Source: Oscillibacter valericigenes
GTDB taxonomy: Bacteria > Bacillota > Clostridia > Oscillospirales > Oscillospiraceae
Length of the DNA stretch: 37,334 bases
Assembly (NCBI RefSeq): GCF_021531915.1
Contig: NZ_JAFBIV010000020.1
Coordinates: 1 to 37,334 of the forward strand
Direction of reading: 5' to 3'
Made by a program: the position numbers and the translations under genes. Below are positions 23,132 through 31,517 of this stretch, one piece after another. Position 1 is the first letter of the stretch, and each line of letters opens with the position of its first letter. Under the pieces are notes generated by a model, which saw only the letters and a list, made by a program, of their open reading frames with translations, made no database searches and was not told where the DNA came from.

Positions 23132-24133
23132 TCAGCGGGCGGCAAAGCCGACCTTTCTCTGGACCTTGGAGAGGGTCTTGTTTGCCAGGTACTGGGCCCG
23201 CTGGGCGCCATCCCGGTAAATGCTCTCCAGATAGGCCTTGTCGGCCGTCAGGCGCTCGGACTCCTCCCGGATGGGACGCAGCAGCTCCACCACAGCGTCG
23301 GCCACAGCGGGCTTGAACACACCGTAGCCCTGACCGGCAAACTCCGCCTCGGCCTCTTCCATGGCCTTTCCGGTGGCGGCGCAGTAAATGGTCAGCAGGT
23401 TGGAGACACCGGGCTTGTTCTCCTTGTCAAAACGAACAGCAGTCTCGCTGTCGGTGACGGCCCGCTTGAACTTCCGCTGAATTTCCTCGGGCTTATCCAG
23501 CAGATAGACGCAGCCATCGGGGTCGGACTTGCTCATCTTGTTGTCCGGATTGCCCAGGCTCATGATGCGGGCGCCCATCTTGGGGATAAAGGCCTCCGGC
23601 AGGACAAAGGTATTGCTGTAAACGCCGTTGAACCGCTGGGCGATGTCCCGGGTCAGCTCCACGTGCTGCCGCTGGTCCTCGCCCACCGGCACCAGGTCCG
23701 CCTGATACAGCAGGATGTCCGCCGCCATCAGCACGGGATAAGTGAATAGGCCGGCGGTGATGTTGTCAGCGTGCTGCTGGGACTTCTGCTTGAACTGGGT
23801 CATGCGGCTCAGCTCACCGAACTGGGTATAGCATCCCAGAATCCAGCTCAGTTCCGCGTGCTGAGGCACATGGCTCTGGATGAACATGATGTTCTTCTGA
23901 GGGTCCAGGCCGCAGGCGATATACTGGGCCAGCTGGGCCACGGAACGGCGGCGCAGCTCCGCGGGGTCCTGCCGGACGGTGATGGCGTGCATATCCACGA
24001 TGCAATAGATACAGTCGTATTCATCCTGGAGAGCCACCCAGTTCTTGATGGCGCCCATATAAGAGCCCAGGGTCAGCTCGCCGCTGGGCTGAATACCGCT
24101 GAAAATTCTCTTTTTCTTTTCCTGATTTTCCAT
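23132..24133 (-). CDS. trpS: Tryptophan--tRNA ligase
   Basis: The 333-residue class I synthetase has the HIGH-like region SGIQPSGELTLGSYMGA and the KMSKS motif in NPDNKMSKSDPDGCV. The middle section (LYQADLVPVGEDQRQHVELTRDIAQRFN) matches TrpRS well. The start ATG at 24133 is preferred to an upstream GTG at 24142, which lies inside the likely ribosome-binding region (GAGGTG). It is the first gene of a run that continues into tagO and wecB. No T-box is visible; the leader has a plain hairpin instead. Confidence 0.95.
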   Translation of the reverse strand: MENQEKKKRIFSGIQPSGELTLGSYMGAIKNWVALQDEYDCIYCIVDMHAITVRQDPAELRRRSVAQLAQYIACGLDPQKNIMFIQSHVPQHAELSWILGCYTQFGELSRMTQFKQKSQQHADNITAGLFTYPVLMAADILLYQADLVPVGEDQRQHVELTRDIAQRFNGVYSNTFVLPEAFIPKMGARIMSLGNPDNKMSKSDPDGCVYLLDKPEEIQRKFKRAVTDSETAVRFDKENKPGVSNLLTIYCAATGKAMEEAEAEFAGQGYGVFKPAVADAVVELLRPIREESERLTADKAYLESIYRDGAQRAQYLANKTLSKVQRKVGFAAR

Positions 24134-24156
24134 GAGAAACACCTCGACATTCTCTG

Positions 24157-24182
24157 CCGCCGGGCCACTTTTGACCCGGCGG
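24157..24182 (-). other. Hairpin in the trpS 5' leader
   Basis: CCGCCGGG pairs with CCCGGCGG (24157-24164 with 24175-24182) around a 10-nt loop, between the trpS promoter and start codon. On the minus strand it has no T tract, so it is not a classical terminator. It could stabilise the mRNA. Confidence 0.6.
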
Positions 24183-24196
24183 AAATTTAATTTTGT

Positions 24197-24225
24197 ATTA
24201 TAGCAGTTTTCTGTGGATCCTGCAA
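24197..24225 (-). promoter_or_regulatory. SigA promoter of the trpS operon
   Basis: The minus strand has TTGCAG (24220-24225), a 17-bp spacer and TATAAT (24197-24202), just after the gtrA stop codon. Confidence 0.75.
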
Positions 24226-24235
24226 TCTTTTTTCC

Positions 24236-24640
24236 TTACTTCCGAAAGGCAAAAAATCGCTGGCCCAGGTAATTGAGAGCCGTGTACAGGCACATACCCA
24301 CCAGCATGGCGGCGTTTTCCTGCAGCCACTGGCTCCGGCCCTCCAGCAGATGCATGACCAGGGGCTTTGCCAGCCCGTAGGCCAGCAGCCAGCAGACCGT
24401 CACATTCAGGGCAAACCGGACCACCTGCTGCCAGGACCACTCCTTCTTCCGGAAGGTGAAATACTTGTTGAGGAAAAAGCTGACGATGCCCCCCAGCAGG
24501 TAATTGGCGGCGGAGGACACCCAGTAAGAGCAGTGGGCCCAGTTGTACAGCAGGAACATGGTGCCGCAGCCCACCAGGGTGTTGATAATCCCTACCAGCA
24601 GGAACCGGGGCACCGTCCCGTCAATCAGTTTTCGTTCCAT
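24236..24640 (-). CDS. GtrA family membrane protein
   Basis: The 134-residue protein has four transmembrane helices and the GtrA pattern: FLLVGIINTLVGCGTMFLLY at the start, NYLLGGIVSFFLNKYFTFRKK, and LNYLGQRFFAFRK at the end. Known: GtrA-type proteins are thought to flip undecaprenyl-phosphate-linked glucose outward. Its start lies inside the gtrB-like gene (20-bp overlap), which makes them a translationally coupled pair. Confidence 0.9.
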   Translation of the reverse strand: MERKLIDGTVPRFLLVGIINTLVGCGTMFLLYNWAHCSYWVSSAANYLLGGIVSFFLNKYFTFRKKEWSWQQVVRFALNVTVCWLLAYGLAKPLVMHLLEGRSQWLQENAAMLVGMCLYTALNYLGQRFFAFRK

Positions 24641-25583
24641 CAGGGTTCTCCTTGTCGGTCTCCGCCAGGATATAGATGGGGCGGTGCTTGGTCTCCAGAT
24701 AGGTCTTGGCCAGGTACTGGCCCAGAATGCCCATGCACAGCAGCTGGATGCCGCCCATGAACATGACCATGCAGGCCAGGGACGGCCAGCCGCTGACCGG
24801 GTCTCCGAACAGCAGCGTCTTGACGATGATATAGACCACCATTAAAAAGGAGACAACGCACAGCAGGATGCCCAGCACCGACGCGATGGCCAGGGGGACC
24901 GTGGAAAAGCCCACAATGCCCTGGAGAGAGTACAGCAGCAGCTTCCAGAAGGACCACTTGGTCTCCCCTGCCACCCGCTCCACATTCTCATAGGGCAGCC
25001 ATTTCGTACGGAAGCCCACCCAGCCGAAGATGCCCTTGGAGAAGCGGTTGTACTCCCCCATGGAGACGATGGCGTCCACCATCTGGCGGGTCATCATGCG
25101 GAAGTCGCAGGCGCCGTCCACGATCTCCGTGTCGGAGATTCGATTGATCAGCTTGTAGAAGCAGCGGGCGAAGAAGCTGCGGATGGGGGGCTCCCCCTTC
25201 CGGCTCTCCCGCCGGGCCGCCACGCATTCATACTCTCCGCTCTGCAATCCCTCGTACATCTCCGGCAGCATAGCAGGCGGATGCTGGAGGTCGGCGTCCA
25301 TGATGACCACATAGTCGCCCCTGGCCTCCCGGAGACCGGCGTACATGGCGGCCTCCTTGCCGAAATTCCGGGAAAAGGACAGATACCGCACATTGGGCAT
25401 CTCTTTGGCAAACCGCCGCAGAACGGACAACGTCCCGTCTTTGGAGCCGTCATTGACAAACAGCAGCTCAAAGCCGCAGCCGTAGGCGGCAGACATCTCC
25501 GCCTCCGTCTTTTGGATGGCCTCCAGGAAATACGGCAGAGCCGCCTCTTCGTTATAACAGGGTACGATGATGGTGACCAGCAT
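24621..25583 (-). CDS. GT2 family glycosyltransferase (GtrB/DPM1-like, polyprenyl-phosphate sugar transferase)
   Basis: The 320-residue protein has a GT-A catalytic domain (IIVPCYNEEAALPYFL, LLFVNDGSKDGT, YVVIMDADLQHPP with the metal-binding Asp pair, DFRMMTRQMVDAI) and two C-terminal membrane helices (from about residue 230). Known: GtrB-like enzymes transfer a hexose from a nucleotide sugar to undecaprenyl phosphate. It follows the GtrII-like gene after 24 bp and overlaps gtrA. The start ATG follows AAAGGGG. Confidence 0.92.
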   Translation of the reverse strand: MLVTIIVPCYNEEAALPYFLEAIQKTEAEMSAAYGCGFELLFVNDGSKDGTLSVLRRFAKEMPNVRYLSFSRNFGKEAAMYAGLREARGDYVVIMDADLQHPPAMLPEMYEGLQSGEYECVAARRESRKGEPPIRSFFARCFYKLINRISDTEIVDGACDFRMMTRQMVDAIVSMGEYNRFSKGIFGWVGFRTKWLPYENVERVAGETKWSFWKLLLYSLQGIVGFSTVPLAIASVLGILLCVVSFLMVVYIIVKTLLFGDPVSGWPSLACMVMFMGGIQLLCMGILGQYLAKTYLETKHRPIYILAETDKENPDGTKTD

Positions 25584-25607
25584 CCCCTTTACCTCTCTTT
25601 CTTGACC

Positions 25608-27149
25608 TCAGGACAGCTTCACCACCACGGTTCCGTCCACCATGCAGATGCCGTCCGCGTCCGGGAAGGCAGGCATGGCCTGCACCTCCGGCAACTGGGA
25701 GAAATCCGTCTCCGTATCCCACACCAGGGGGTAATTGAGATAGTCCGTCAGGTAGCGGCCCAGATTGTAAGTGGCGGAGTAGTCACTCCACAGACCCACC
25801 GTCCTGTCCAGTGCCTGGAATTCATCCCGGCCCCGATTCAGATAGTCGTTCCGGTCCAGCCGCCCCACAAAGGCCACCGGCGTCTCACCGGGCACGTAGC
25901 CCTCCAGCAGCTCGATCCGGTCGATGATGCGGGCGGAGAGGGCCATAGTAGCCGTCTTGTCCAGTTCCTTTTTCAGATAGACCTGATTGGCATACACCAC
26001 ATGCTGCCACAAGACGCAGCACAGCAGCACCGCCGCCACGGCCCGCAGGGGTGCTCCCTGCCGCTCCTCCCGTTCCCGGCACAGCAGCGGCAGCAGGTAC
26101 AGCAGTTCACCCGCGAAGGTCATCAGCTGGGTGGCGCTGCCCGCCAGCAGAATGGCGGCGGAGTTGAAGGCCGTGGGAAGCAGGCACACCAGCACCAGCA
26201 GCAGCACCTTATTTCCGATGTGCAGCTGCTTGTCCGTCAGGATCCGGAACAGATACCAGCCCAGCAGCGCCAGAAGCAGTACATGGACCACCGGCATCCA
26301 CCAGCCCAGCACACCGCCGGCGTCAAAAAGGCCTTTCAAATAGTCCATATTGGCGTCCCGCACCAGCCCCATCAGCTTTCCCAGACCACCGCCGGCCAGC
26401 AGGGATTCCTCCACCCGCCGCTTGGCCACGCCGGTCACAGAGCAAACCAGGGTCCAGACACCGTAATAGGCCACGAAACCCGCGGCCAGCAGTGCCAGAT
26501 ACCGTACGCCCGTCAGGACCGCCCGGGAAAGATTCTCATTCTCCCGCAGCCGTACCATCACCAGCAGCAGGCACAGGGACGCCGCCACGGTGAAATAGGC
26601 CTGATACACCGCCAGAGACGCCACCAGCGCCCCCAGCCCCGGCAGAAGCCACCAATGCCCTCGGTGAAAGCACCATACCGCCGCCACCGCCAGAAACAAG
26701 GCGAAGGCGTACTCATCCATGCAGTAGACGTAGGTGGCCCCCGTCAGGGTCAGGGCCAGATTGGTGCACAAAAGGCCGCAGGTCAGCAGAATACTGCCGG
26801 TGGTGCGGATTCTGAATATCTGGATCACCAGCCAGGCAGTCAGGGACATCCACAGGATGAATAACAGCCCAATGAGCCAGGGCGCAGCTGTATCTCCCTT
26901 CAGCAGCTCATACACCGGGATGACGAAGCGTCCGATGCTGGTGTAGAAGGAAAAGCTCCCGGTGGCATAAGTGAAGTAGGAAATGGAGTCGTGGGAGAAG
27001 AATTCGTTGGAAAACAAAAAGCCGTGGGCCGCGAAGGAGCACACCGCCGTGGCGCACAGCACCAGCCACGTCGTCCGCTTTCGCTCCGGCGTCCAGTATT
27101 CCCGCAGCCATCCATTGACCGGACAGCCTATCCCCCGGCGCAGCTCCAT
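25608..27149 (-). CDS. GtrII-like polytopic glucosyltransferase (Glucos_trans_II family)
   Basis: The product is a large integral membrane protein of about 513 residues with roughly ten hydrophobic segments and a C-terminal extracytoplasmic domain. The N-terminal part HDSISYFTYATGSFSFYTSIGRFVIPVYELL is characteristic of the GtrII/Glucos_trans_II family. Known: in phage serotype conversion the third Gtr component moves the flipped sugar onto the polymer. Here it is transcribed first, followed by gtrB and gtrA. The start ATG at 27149 follows GGGAG; a GTG at 27179 is also in frame. The acceptor polymer is probably one made by the neighbouring tagO/wecB pathway (inference). Confidence 0.82.
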   Translation of the reverse strand: MELRRGIGCPVNGWLREYWTPERKRTTWLVLCATAVCSFAAHGFLFSNEFFSHDSISYFTYATGSFSFYTSIGRFVIPVYELLKGDTAAPWLIGLLFILWMSLTAWLVIQIFRIRTTGSILLTCGLLCTNLALTLTGATYVYCMDEYAFALFLAVAAVWCFHRGHWWLLPGLGALVASLAVYQAYFTVAASLCLLLVMVRLRENENLSRAVLTGVRYLALLAAGFVAYYGVWTLVCSVTGVAKRRVEESLLAGGGLGKLMGLVRDANMDYLKGLFDAGGVLGWWMPVVHVLLLALLGWYLFRILTDKQLHIGNKVLLLVLVCLLPTAFNSAAILLAGSATQLMTFAGELLYLLPLLCREREERQGAPLRAVAAVLLCCVLWQHVVYANQVYLKKELDKTATMALSARIIDRIELLEGYVPGETPVAFVGRLDRNDYLNRGRDEFQALDRTVGLWSDYSATYNLGRYLTDYLNYPLVWDTETDFSQLPEVQAMPAFPDADGICMVDGTVVVKLS

Positions 27150-27236
27150 TTCATCACGCTCCCTGCTGCATAATTTCACAGTGTAAGCATAGCACCAGCC
27201 CCCGGATTTTTCAACCCCCGGAATGGCCTTCCCGAC

Positions 27237-27265
27237 TTGACAATTCCCGCCGAAACATAGATAAT
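27237..27265 (+). promoter_or_regulatory. SigA promoter of gltX-asnA
   Basis: TTGACA (27237-27242), 17-bp spacer, GATAAT (27260-27265), 43 bp before gltX. Confidence 0.8.
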
Positions 27266-27308
27266 GTAATTTGTTGTATTGTGTAAATTTTTACATGGAG
27301 GTACTTTC

Positions 27309-28799
27309 ATGGCACTTGATATGGCTTTTTTTGATGAGATGGAAGCCCGCATCCCCAAGGGGAAGGTCCGGACCCGGTTCGCTCCCTCCCCCACCGGCTA
27401 CATGCACGTGGGCAACCTGCGCACCGCTCTGTACACCTGGCTGATCGCCCGGCACGCGGACGGCACCTTTATCCTCCGCATTGAGGACACTGATCAGGGC
27501 CGTCTGGTGGAAGGTGCTACCGACGTGATCTACCGCACCATGACTGAGTGCGGCCTGACCCACGACGAGGGCCCCGATGTAGGCGGCCCCACCGGCCCCT
27601 ATATCCAGTCTGAGCGCCGGGACCTGTATCTGCCCTACGCCCAGCTGCTGGTGGAAAAGGGTGCCGCCTACTACTGCTTCTGTGAAAAGACCGAGTCCGA
27701 GGAGGACTCCGGTGACTTCGACCGGGCCGATGACCCCTGCCGGAACCTGAGCGCCGAGGAGGTGGCCGCCAATCTGGCCGCCGGCAAGCCCTACGTCATC
27801 CGCCAGCGCATCCCCCACGAGGGCACCACCACTTTCCACGACGTCTCCTTCGGCGATATCACCGTGGAGAACAAGACCCTGGACGACCAGGTGCTGCTGA
27901 AGCGGGACGGCCTCCCCACCTACAATTTCGCCAACGTGGTGGACGATCACCTCATGGGCATCACCCATGTGGTCCGGGGCAGCGAATACCTCTCCTCCGC
28001 CCCCAAGTACAATCTGCTGTATGAGGCCTTCGGCTGGGAGATTCCCACCTACGTCCACTGCTCTCCCGTCATGCGGGACCAGCACAACAAGATGAGCAAG
28101 CGCCACGGCGACCCCTCCTACGAGGACCTGAAAGCCCAGGGCTATCTGACAGATGCCATTCTGAACTATGTGGCTCTGCTGGGCTGGGCCCCCAAGGGTG
28201 AGCGCAGCGAGCAGGAGATCTTCTCCCTGCCCGAGCTGGTGGAGGCCTTTGACATCGCCGGCATTTCCAAGTCCCCCGCCATCTTTGACATTGAAAAGCT
28301 GACCTATTTCAACGCCACGTATCTCCGCGCCCTGGCTCCCGAGGCCTTCGCCAAGGTGGCGGAGCCCTATATCCGCCAGAGCGTAAAGAACCCCGCCATC
28401 GACACCGCCGCCATCGCCGCCCTGCTGCAGGCCCGGTGCGAAAAGCTGACGGACATCCCCGAGAAGGTGGATTTCTTTGACACCCTGCCTGAGTACGATG
28501 CGGAGTTCTTCACCAACAAGAAGTCCAAGACCAACGCCGAGGTGTCCCTGAAGATGCTGGAGGCCGTGATCCCCGCCCTGGAGGCCATTCCTGACTGGAC
28601 TGTGGACGCCGTTCACGACACCTTGATTGATCTGGCCGCCTCTCTGGAGGTGAAAAACGCCACCCTGATGTGGCCCGTCCGCATCGCCGTGGCCGGCAAG
28701 CTGGTGACCCCCGGCGGCGCCGTGGAGCTGTGCCACATTCTGGGCAAGGAGGAGACCCTCCGCCGTCTGAAGCTCGGTATGGCAAAGCTGCAGGCCTGA
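27309..28799 (+). CDS. gltX: Glutamate--tRNA ligase
   Basis: The 496-residue class I synthetase has RFAPSPTGYMHVGNLRTAL (HIGH motif as HVGN at residues 33-36) and NKMSKRHGD as KMSKS motif. The FRIEDTD-like motif is LRIEDTDQGR. The start ATG at 27309 follows GGAGGTACTTTC; an earlier ATG at 27279 lacks a ribosome-binding site. Known: it charges tRNA-Glu and, in bacteria without GlnRS, also tRNA-Gln; which type this is cannot be told here. asnA follows after 23 bp. Confidence 0.97.
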   Translation: MALDMAFFDEMEARIPKGKVRTRFAPSPTGYMHVGNLRTALYTWLIARHADGTFILRIEDTDQGRLVEGATDVIYRTMTECGLTHDEGPDVGGPTGPYIQSERRDLYLPYAQLLVEKGAAYYCFCEKTESEEDSGDFDRADDPCRNLSAEEVAANLAAGKPYVIRQRIPHEGTTTFHDVSFGDITVENKTLDDQVLLKRDGLPTYNFANVVDDHLMGITHVVRGSEYLSSAPKYNLLYEAFGWEIPTYVHCSPVMRDQHNKMSKRHGDPSYEDLKAQGYLTDAILNYVALLGWAPKGERSEQEIFSLPELVEAFDIAGISKSPAIFDIEKLTYFNATYLRALAPEAFAKVAEPYIRQSVKNPAIDTAAIAALLQARCEKLTDIPEKVDFFDTLPEYDAEFFTNKKSKTNAEVSLKMLEAVIPALEAIPDWTVDAVHDTLIDLAASLEVKNATLMWPVRIAVAGKLVTPGGAVELCHILGKEETLRRLKLGMAKLQA

Positions 28800-28822
28800 A
28801 TTTTGAAAAAAGGAAGATTCAC

Positions 28823-29830
28823 ATGAGCAAACTGTATATTCCCCAGGGCTACACCGCTCCCCTGCCCAACTACGAGCTGCAGCGGGCCATCGCCTTCATC
28901 AAGGATTCCTTCCAGACCAACCTGAGCAACGCCCTGAACCTGCGCCGGGTGTCCGCCCCCCTGTTCGTGGACGGCGGCTCCGGCCTCAACGACGACCTGA
29001 ACGGCGTGGAGCGCCCCGTGGCCTTCGACATCCCCGATGTGGGCGTCAACGGTCAGGTGGTCCACTCCCTGGCCAAGTGGAAGCGCCTGGCCCTGAAGCG
29101 TTACGGCTTCCATGAGGGCAAGGGCCTGTACACCGACATGAACGCCATTCGCCGGGACGAGGAAGTGGACAACATCCACTCCATCTACGTGGACCAGTGG
29201 GACTGGGAGAAGATCATCTCCCGGGAGGACCGGAACGTCAACTATCTGAAATCCAGTGTCCGGGCTATCGTAGGCGCCGTCTGTGAGACCTCCGAGGCCC
29301 TGAATGTGGCCTTCCCCAGCCTGCGGGGCAAGCTGGACCGGGAGGTGTTCTTCATCACCACCCAGGAGCTGGAGGACCTGTATCCCGACCTGACCCCCAG
29401 TGAGCGGGAGACAGAGATCTGCCGCCAGCACCACACCGTGTTCCTGATGCAGATCGGCAAGACCCTGAAGTCCGGCAAGAAGCATGACGGCCGCGCGCCT
29501 GACTACGATGACTGGGATCTGAACGGCGACATCCTCATGTGGAACCCCGTGCTGGAGCGGAGCTTTGAGATCTCCTCCATGGGCATCCGGGTGGACGAGG
29601 AATCCCTGGACCGCCAGCTGACCCTGGCAGGCTGCGATCATCGCCGGGAACTGCCCTTCCACAAGATGCTGCTGAACAGTGAACTGCCCCTGACCATGGG
29701 CGGCGGCATTGGCCAGTCCCGGCTGTGCATGCTGATGCTGGGCACCTGCCACATCGGCGAAGTGCAGGCCAGCCTGTGGGATCAGGAGACCATGGACTCC
29801 TGCGAAAATGCCGGAATCACGTTGCTGTAA
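28823..29830 (+). CDS. asnA: Aspartate--ammonia ligase (asparagine synthetase A)
   Basis: The 335-residue class II synthetase-like enzyme makes asparagine from aspartate, ammonia and ATP. Landmarks are YELQRAIAFIKDSFQ, LNLRRVSAPLFVDGGSGLNDDLNG, VHSLAKWKRLALKRYGF, YVDQWDWEKII and the C-terminal LPLTMGGGIGQSRLCMLML. The length equals the family's usual 330-340. The start ATG follows AAAGGAAGATTCAC. It shares a promoter with gltX and ends at a bidirectional terminator. Confidence 0.97.
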   Translation: MSKLYIPQGYTAPLPNYELQRAIAFIKDSFQTNLSNALNLRRVSAPLFVDGGSGLNDDLNGVERPVAFDIPDVGVNGQVVHSLAKWKRLALKRYGFHEGKGLYTDMNAIRRDEEVDNIHSIYVDQWDWEKIISREDRNVNYLKSSVRAIVGAVCETSEALNVAFPSLRGKLDREVFFITTQELEDLYPDLTPSERETEICRQHHTVFLMQIGKTLKSGKKHDGRAPDYDDWDLNGDILMWNPVLERSFEISSMGIRVDEESLDRQLTLAGCDHRRELPFHKMLLNSELPLTMGGGIGQSRLCMLMLGTCHIGEVQASLWDQETMDSCENAGITLL

Positions 29831-29853
29831 AGGTATAGTACATCACAGAAAAA

Positions 29854-29886
29854 GGACCTGCTTTCCGTGGAAAGCAGGTCTTTTTT
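29854..29886 (+). terminator. Bidirectional terminator between asnA and the MGT gene
   Basis: The stem GACCTGCTTTCC / GGAAAGCAGGTC (29855-29866 with 29869-29880) has an A tract before it and a T tract after it, so it can end transcripts from both sides. Confidence 0.92.
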
Positions 29887-29887
29887 A

Positions 29888-31057
29888 TCAGGTCTTCCGG
29901 CAGGAGAGAATGTACTCCGCCGCCCGCTTGGCGCCGCCTGCCTCCCGGAAGCTCCGGGCAATGCGGGCTGTCTGTTCTTTGTAGGAGGGTTCAGCCAGCA
30001 CCCGCTCCAGGGCCTCCCGGATGTGAGCCGGGTCCTCTGAACGAAGACGCAATCCCATGCCCAGCTCCTCCACGCGGTCCGCCACGGCAGCCTCCTCGCT
30101 CTGCTGTGGGTCCAGCACCGTGGGAACACCGTACCAGATGGCCTCGCTGGCGCTGTTCATGCCGCAGTGGGTCAGAAACACATCTGCCTGCCGCAGCACA
30201 GCCAGCTGGTCCACCCGCTCCGCCGCCTGAATATGGGGCGGCAAAGTCCCTAACACTTCCAGATTCTCTGCCGTTCCCACGGAGAAAATCGCGTCCACGT
30301 CCATGTCCGCCAGCGCTTCCACGCAGTTCATGCAAAACCGCTTGCGGTCATGTATGACCGTCCCCAGGGAGATATACACCAACGGACGGCTCTTGGCCGG
30401 TACCGGCTCCTCCCGTTCCGGCAGGGAGGGACCGACAAACGCATAGTGCTCCGAGAAGGTCTCCGCCATAGGCTGAAACTCCCGGGAGGTATAGACAACC
30501 GTGTTGGTCTCGTTGTCGTTCTGCAGCAGGTCCGTCACCTTTTCCACCGGGTATCCGTGCTGCCGCAGCAGGGCCATCTTGCGTCCGATCCGGGGCATCC
30601 CCAGCAAGGACCGCAGCAATTCCACCGGCTTGGGCTTCATCAACTGGGCGGAGTTCTGGTTAAAGGCGAAGGTAGTGGTGGAGCAGACATAGGGAATGCC
30701 CAGCTTTTTGGCGAAGAGCTTTCCCCAGAAGCAGACAGAATCCGAAACCACTACATCCGGCTGGAACTCCTCCAGTTCCCGGCAGACCTTTCCCTCCAGG
30801 GTCAGCGTGGTGTCTATCACCATCTCCACCAGGGCCGCGAAATCCCGACCCAACTTTTTGTCCAGGTCCTTGGGCTGCGGCGGCAGGGCCTCATCGCAGC
30901 AGATCACCTCCGCACCGGCGGCCTCCAGCTTCTCCCGGAAGGGCTCGAAGGAATAATAACGCACCTGGTGGCCCATGGCCGTCAGCTGCCGGACCACCTC
31001 CACCGTGGGATTGGTATGCCCCCAGGCCGGGATGCAGAAAAACACGATCCTGCTCAT
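29888..31057 (-). CDS. MGT-type (macrolide family) glycosyltransferase, GT-B fold
   Basis: The 389-residue UGT-superfamily enzyme starts MSRIVFFCIPAWGHTNPTVEV (acceptor-side motif with a candidate catalytic His in GHTNP) and has the nucleotide-sugar signature FLTHCGMNSASEAIWYGVPTV in the C-terminal half. Known: the MGT group glycosylates small hydrophobic molecules (macrolides, flavonoids, lipids, bile-type compounds), often inactivating them. The start ATG overlaps the stop codon of the AbrB-type gene (ATGA). Inference: it is a detoxification or secondary-metabolite enzyme controlled by that regulator. Confidence 0.9.
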   Translation of the reverse strand: MSRIVFFCIPAWGHTNPTVEVVRQLTAMGHQVRYYSFEPFREKLEAAGAEVICCDEALPPQPKDLDKKLGRDFAALVEMVIDTTLTLEGKVCRELEEFQPDVVVSDSVCFWGKLFAKKLGIPYVCSTTTFAFNQNSAQLMKPKPVELLRSLLGMPRIGRKMALLRQHGYPVEKVTDLLQNDNETNTVVYTSREFQPMAETFSEHYAFVGPSLPEREEPVPAKSRPLVYISLGTVIHDRKRFCMNCVEALADMDVDAIFSVGTAENLEVLGTLPPHIQAAERVDQLAVLRQADVFLTHCGMNSASEAIWYGVPTVLDPQQSEEAAVADRVEELGMGLRLRSEDPAHIREALERVLAEPSYKEQTARIARSFREAGGAKRAAEYILSCRKT

Positions 31058-31266
31058 TTGAGATCCTCCCCTCTGAGCATGGCATCAAACTGTTGGAAGA
31101 GCACATCGTCCTTGGTGATGGCAATGCCCTGTTTCACGTCCGCCAACACCAGCAGTGTATCCCCCGGCTTGATGTCAAACAGATCCCGGACGCCCTTGGG
31201 GATCACGATCTGGCCCTTCTCCCCCACCCGGGCAATTCCCGCATACTTTCCTTTCGGCTGTTTCAT
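31054..31266 (-). CDS. AbrB/MazE/SpoVT family DNA-binding regulator
   Basis: The 70-residue protein is a single swapped-hairpin AbrB domain (ARVGEKGQIVIPKGVRDLFDIKPGDTLLVLADVKQGIAI). The start ATG follows AAAGGAGAGGTGTCCA. It overlaps the glycosyltransferase gene by 4 bp. No toxin gene is nearby, so it is more likely a transcription regulator than an antitoxin. Its promoter region is rich in GTATGA/TCATAC repeats that could be its own operator. Confidence 0.9.
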   Translation of the reverse strand: MKQPKGKYAGIARVGEKGQIVIPKGVRDLFDIKPGDTLLVLADVKQGIAITKDDVLFQQFDAMLRGEDLK

Positions 31267-31286
31267 TGGACACCTCTCCTTTTTAA

Positions 31287-31342
31287 GTATGATTAGTTAT
31301 ACTTTTCATACTTATGATACATCATACATATTCCGCTGTCAA
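31287..31342 (-). promoter_or_regulatory. Promoter and putative operator of the abrB-MGT operon
   Basis: The minus strand has TTGACA (31337-31342), a 17-bp spacer and TATCAT (31314-31319). Downstream and across the -10 there are inverted GTATGA/TCATAC elements (plus strand from about 31287 to 31328) and a near-palindrome ATGATACATCAT. These are good operator candidates for the AbrB-type protein. Confidence 0.7.
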
Positions 31343-31386
31343 GAAAAAAGACGGTGCTGTCCGGATTTTCCGGACAACACCGTCTT
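31343..31386 (-). terminator. Terminator of the truncated gene 31413-31517
   Basis: The 15-bp stem (GACGGTG.TGTCCGG with CCGGACA.CACCGTC, one mismatch) has loop ATTTT and runs into TTTTTTC on the minus strand. It directly abuts the -35 of the abrB operon. Confidence 0.85.
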
Positions 31387-31412
31387 TCATTTCATTTTGC
31401 GCAGCGGGACCC

Positions 31413-31517
31413 TTACGCTTCCAGAGGTGCTTCTCCACCGGAACCGAAAGCCTTCATGGCCCTGTCGTCCTCAGCCCGCTTCTCCTCCAGGCTCTGCTTC
31501 AGGATCATGTCCTTCAC
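31413..31517 (-). pseudogene. 3' remnant of an unidentified gene
   Basis: A 35-codon frame, GC-rich like the core chromosome, encodes VKDMILKQSLEEKRAEDDR followed by AMKAFGSGGEAPLEA and a stop, then a proper terminator. Immediately upstream the frame is closed by TAG and the sequence turns AT-rich. This is what the 3' end of a longer gene looks like after its 5' part was replaced or separated by foreign DNA. I do not recognise the parent protein. It could also be read as a tiny gene from the ATG at 31508, but the ribosome-binding site is poor. Confidence 0.5.

Noticed and set aside
21872..23749. A 625-codon plus-strand open frame across wecB, tagO and trpS
   Set aside because: Its low-complexity His/Gln-rich product spans three well-supported minus-strand genes, so it is a shadow.
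25281..28736. Long antisense frames over the gtrII-like gene (25281-26864) and gltX (27291-28736)
   Set aside because: Both are GC-driven shadows of genes with clear motifs.
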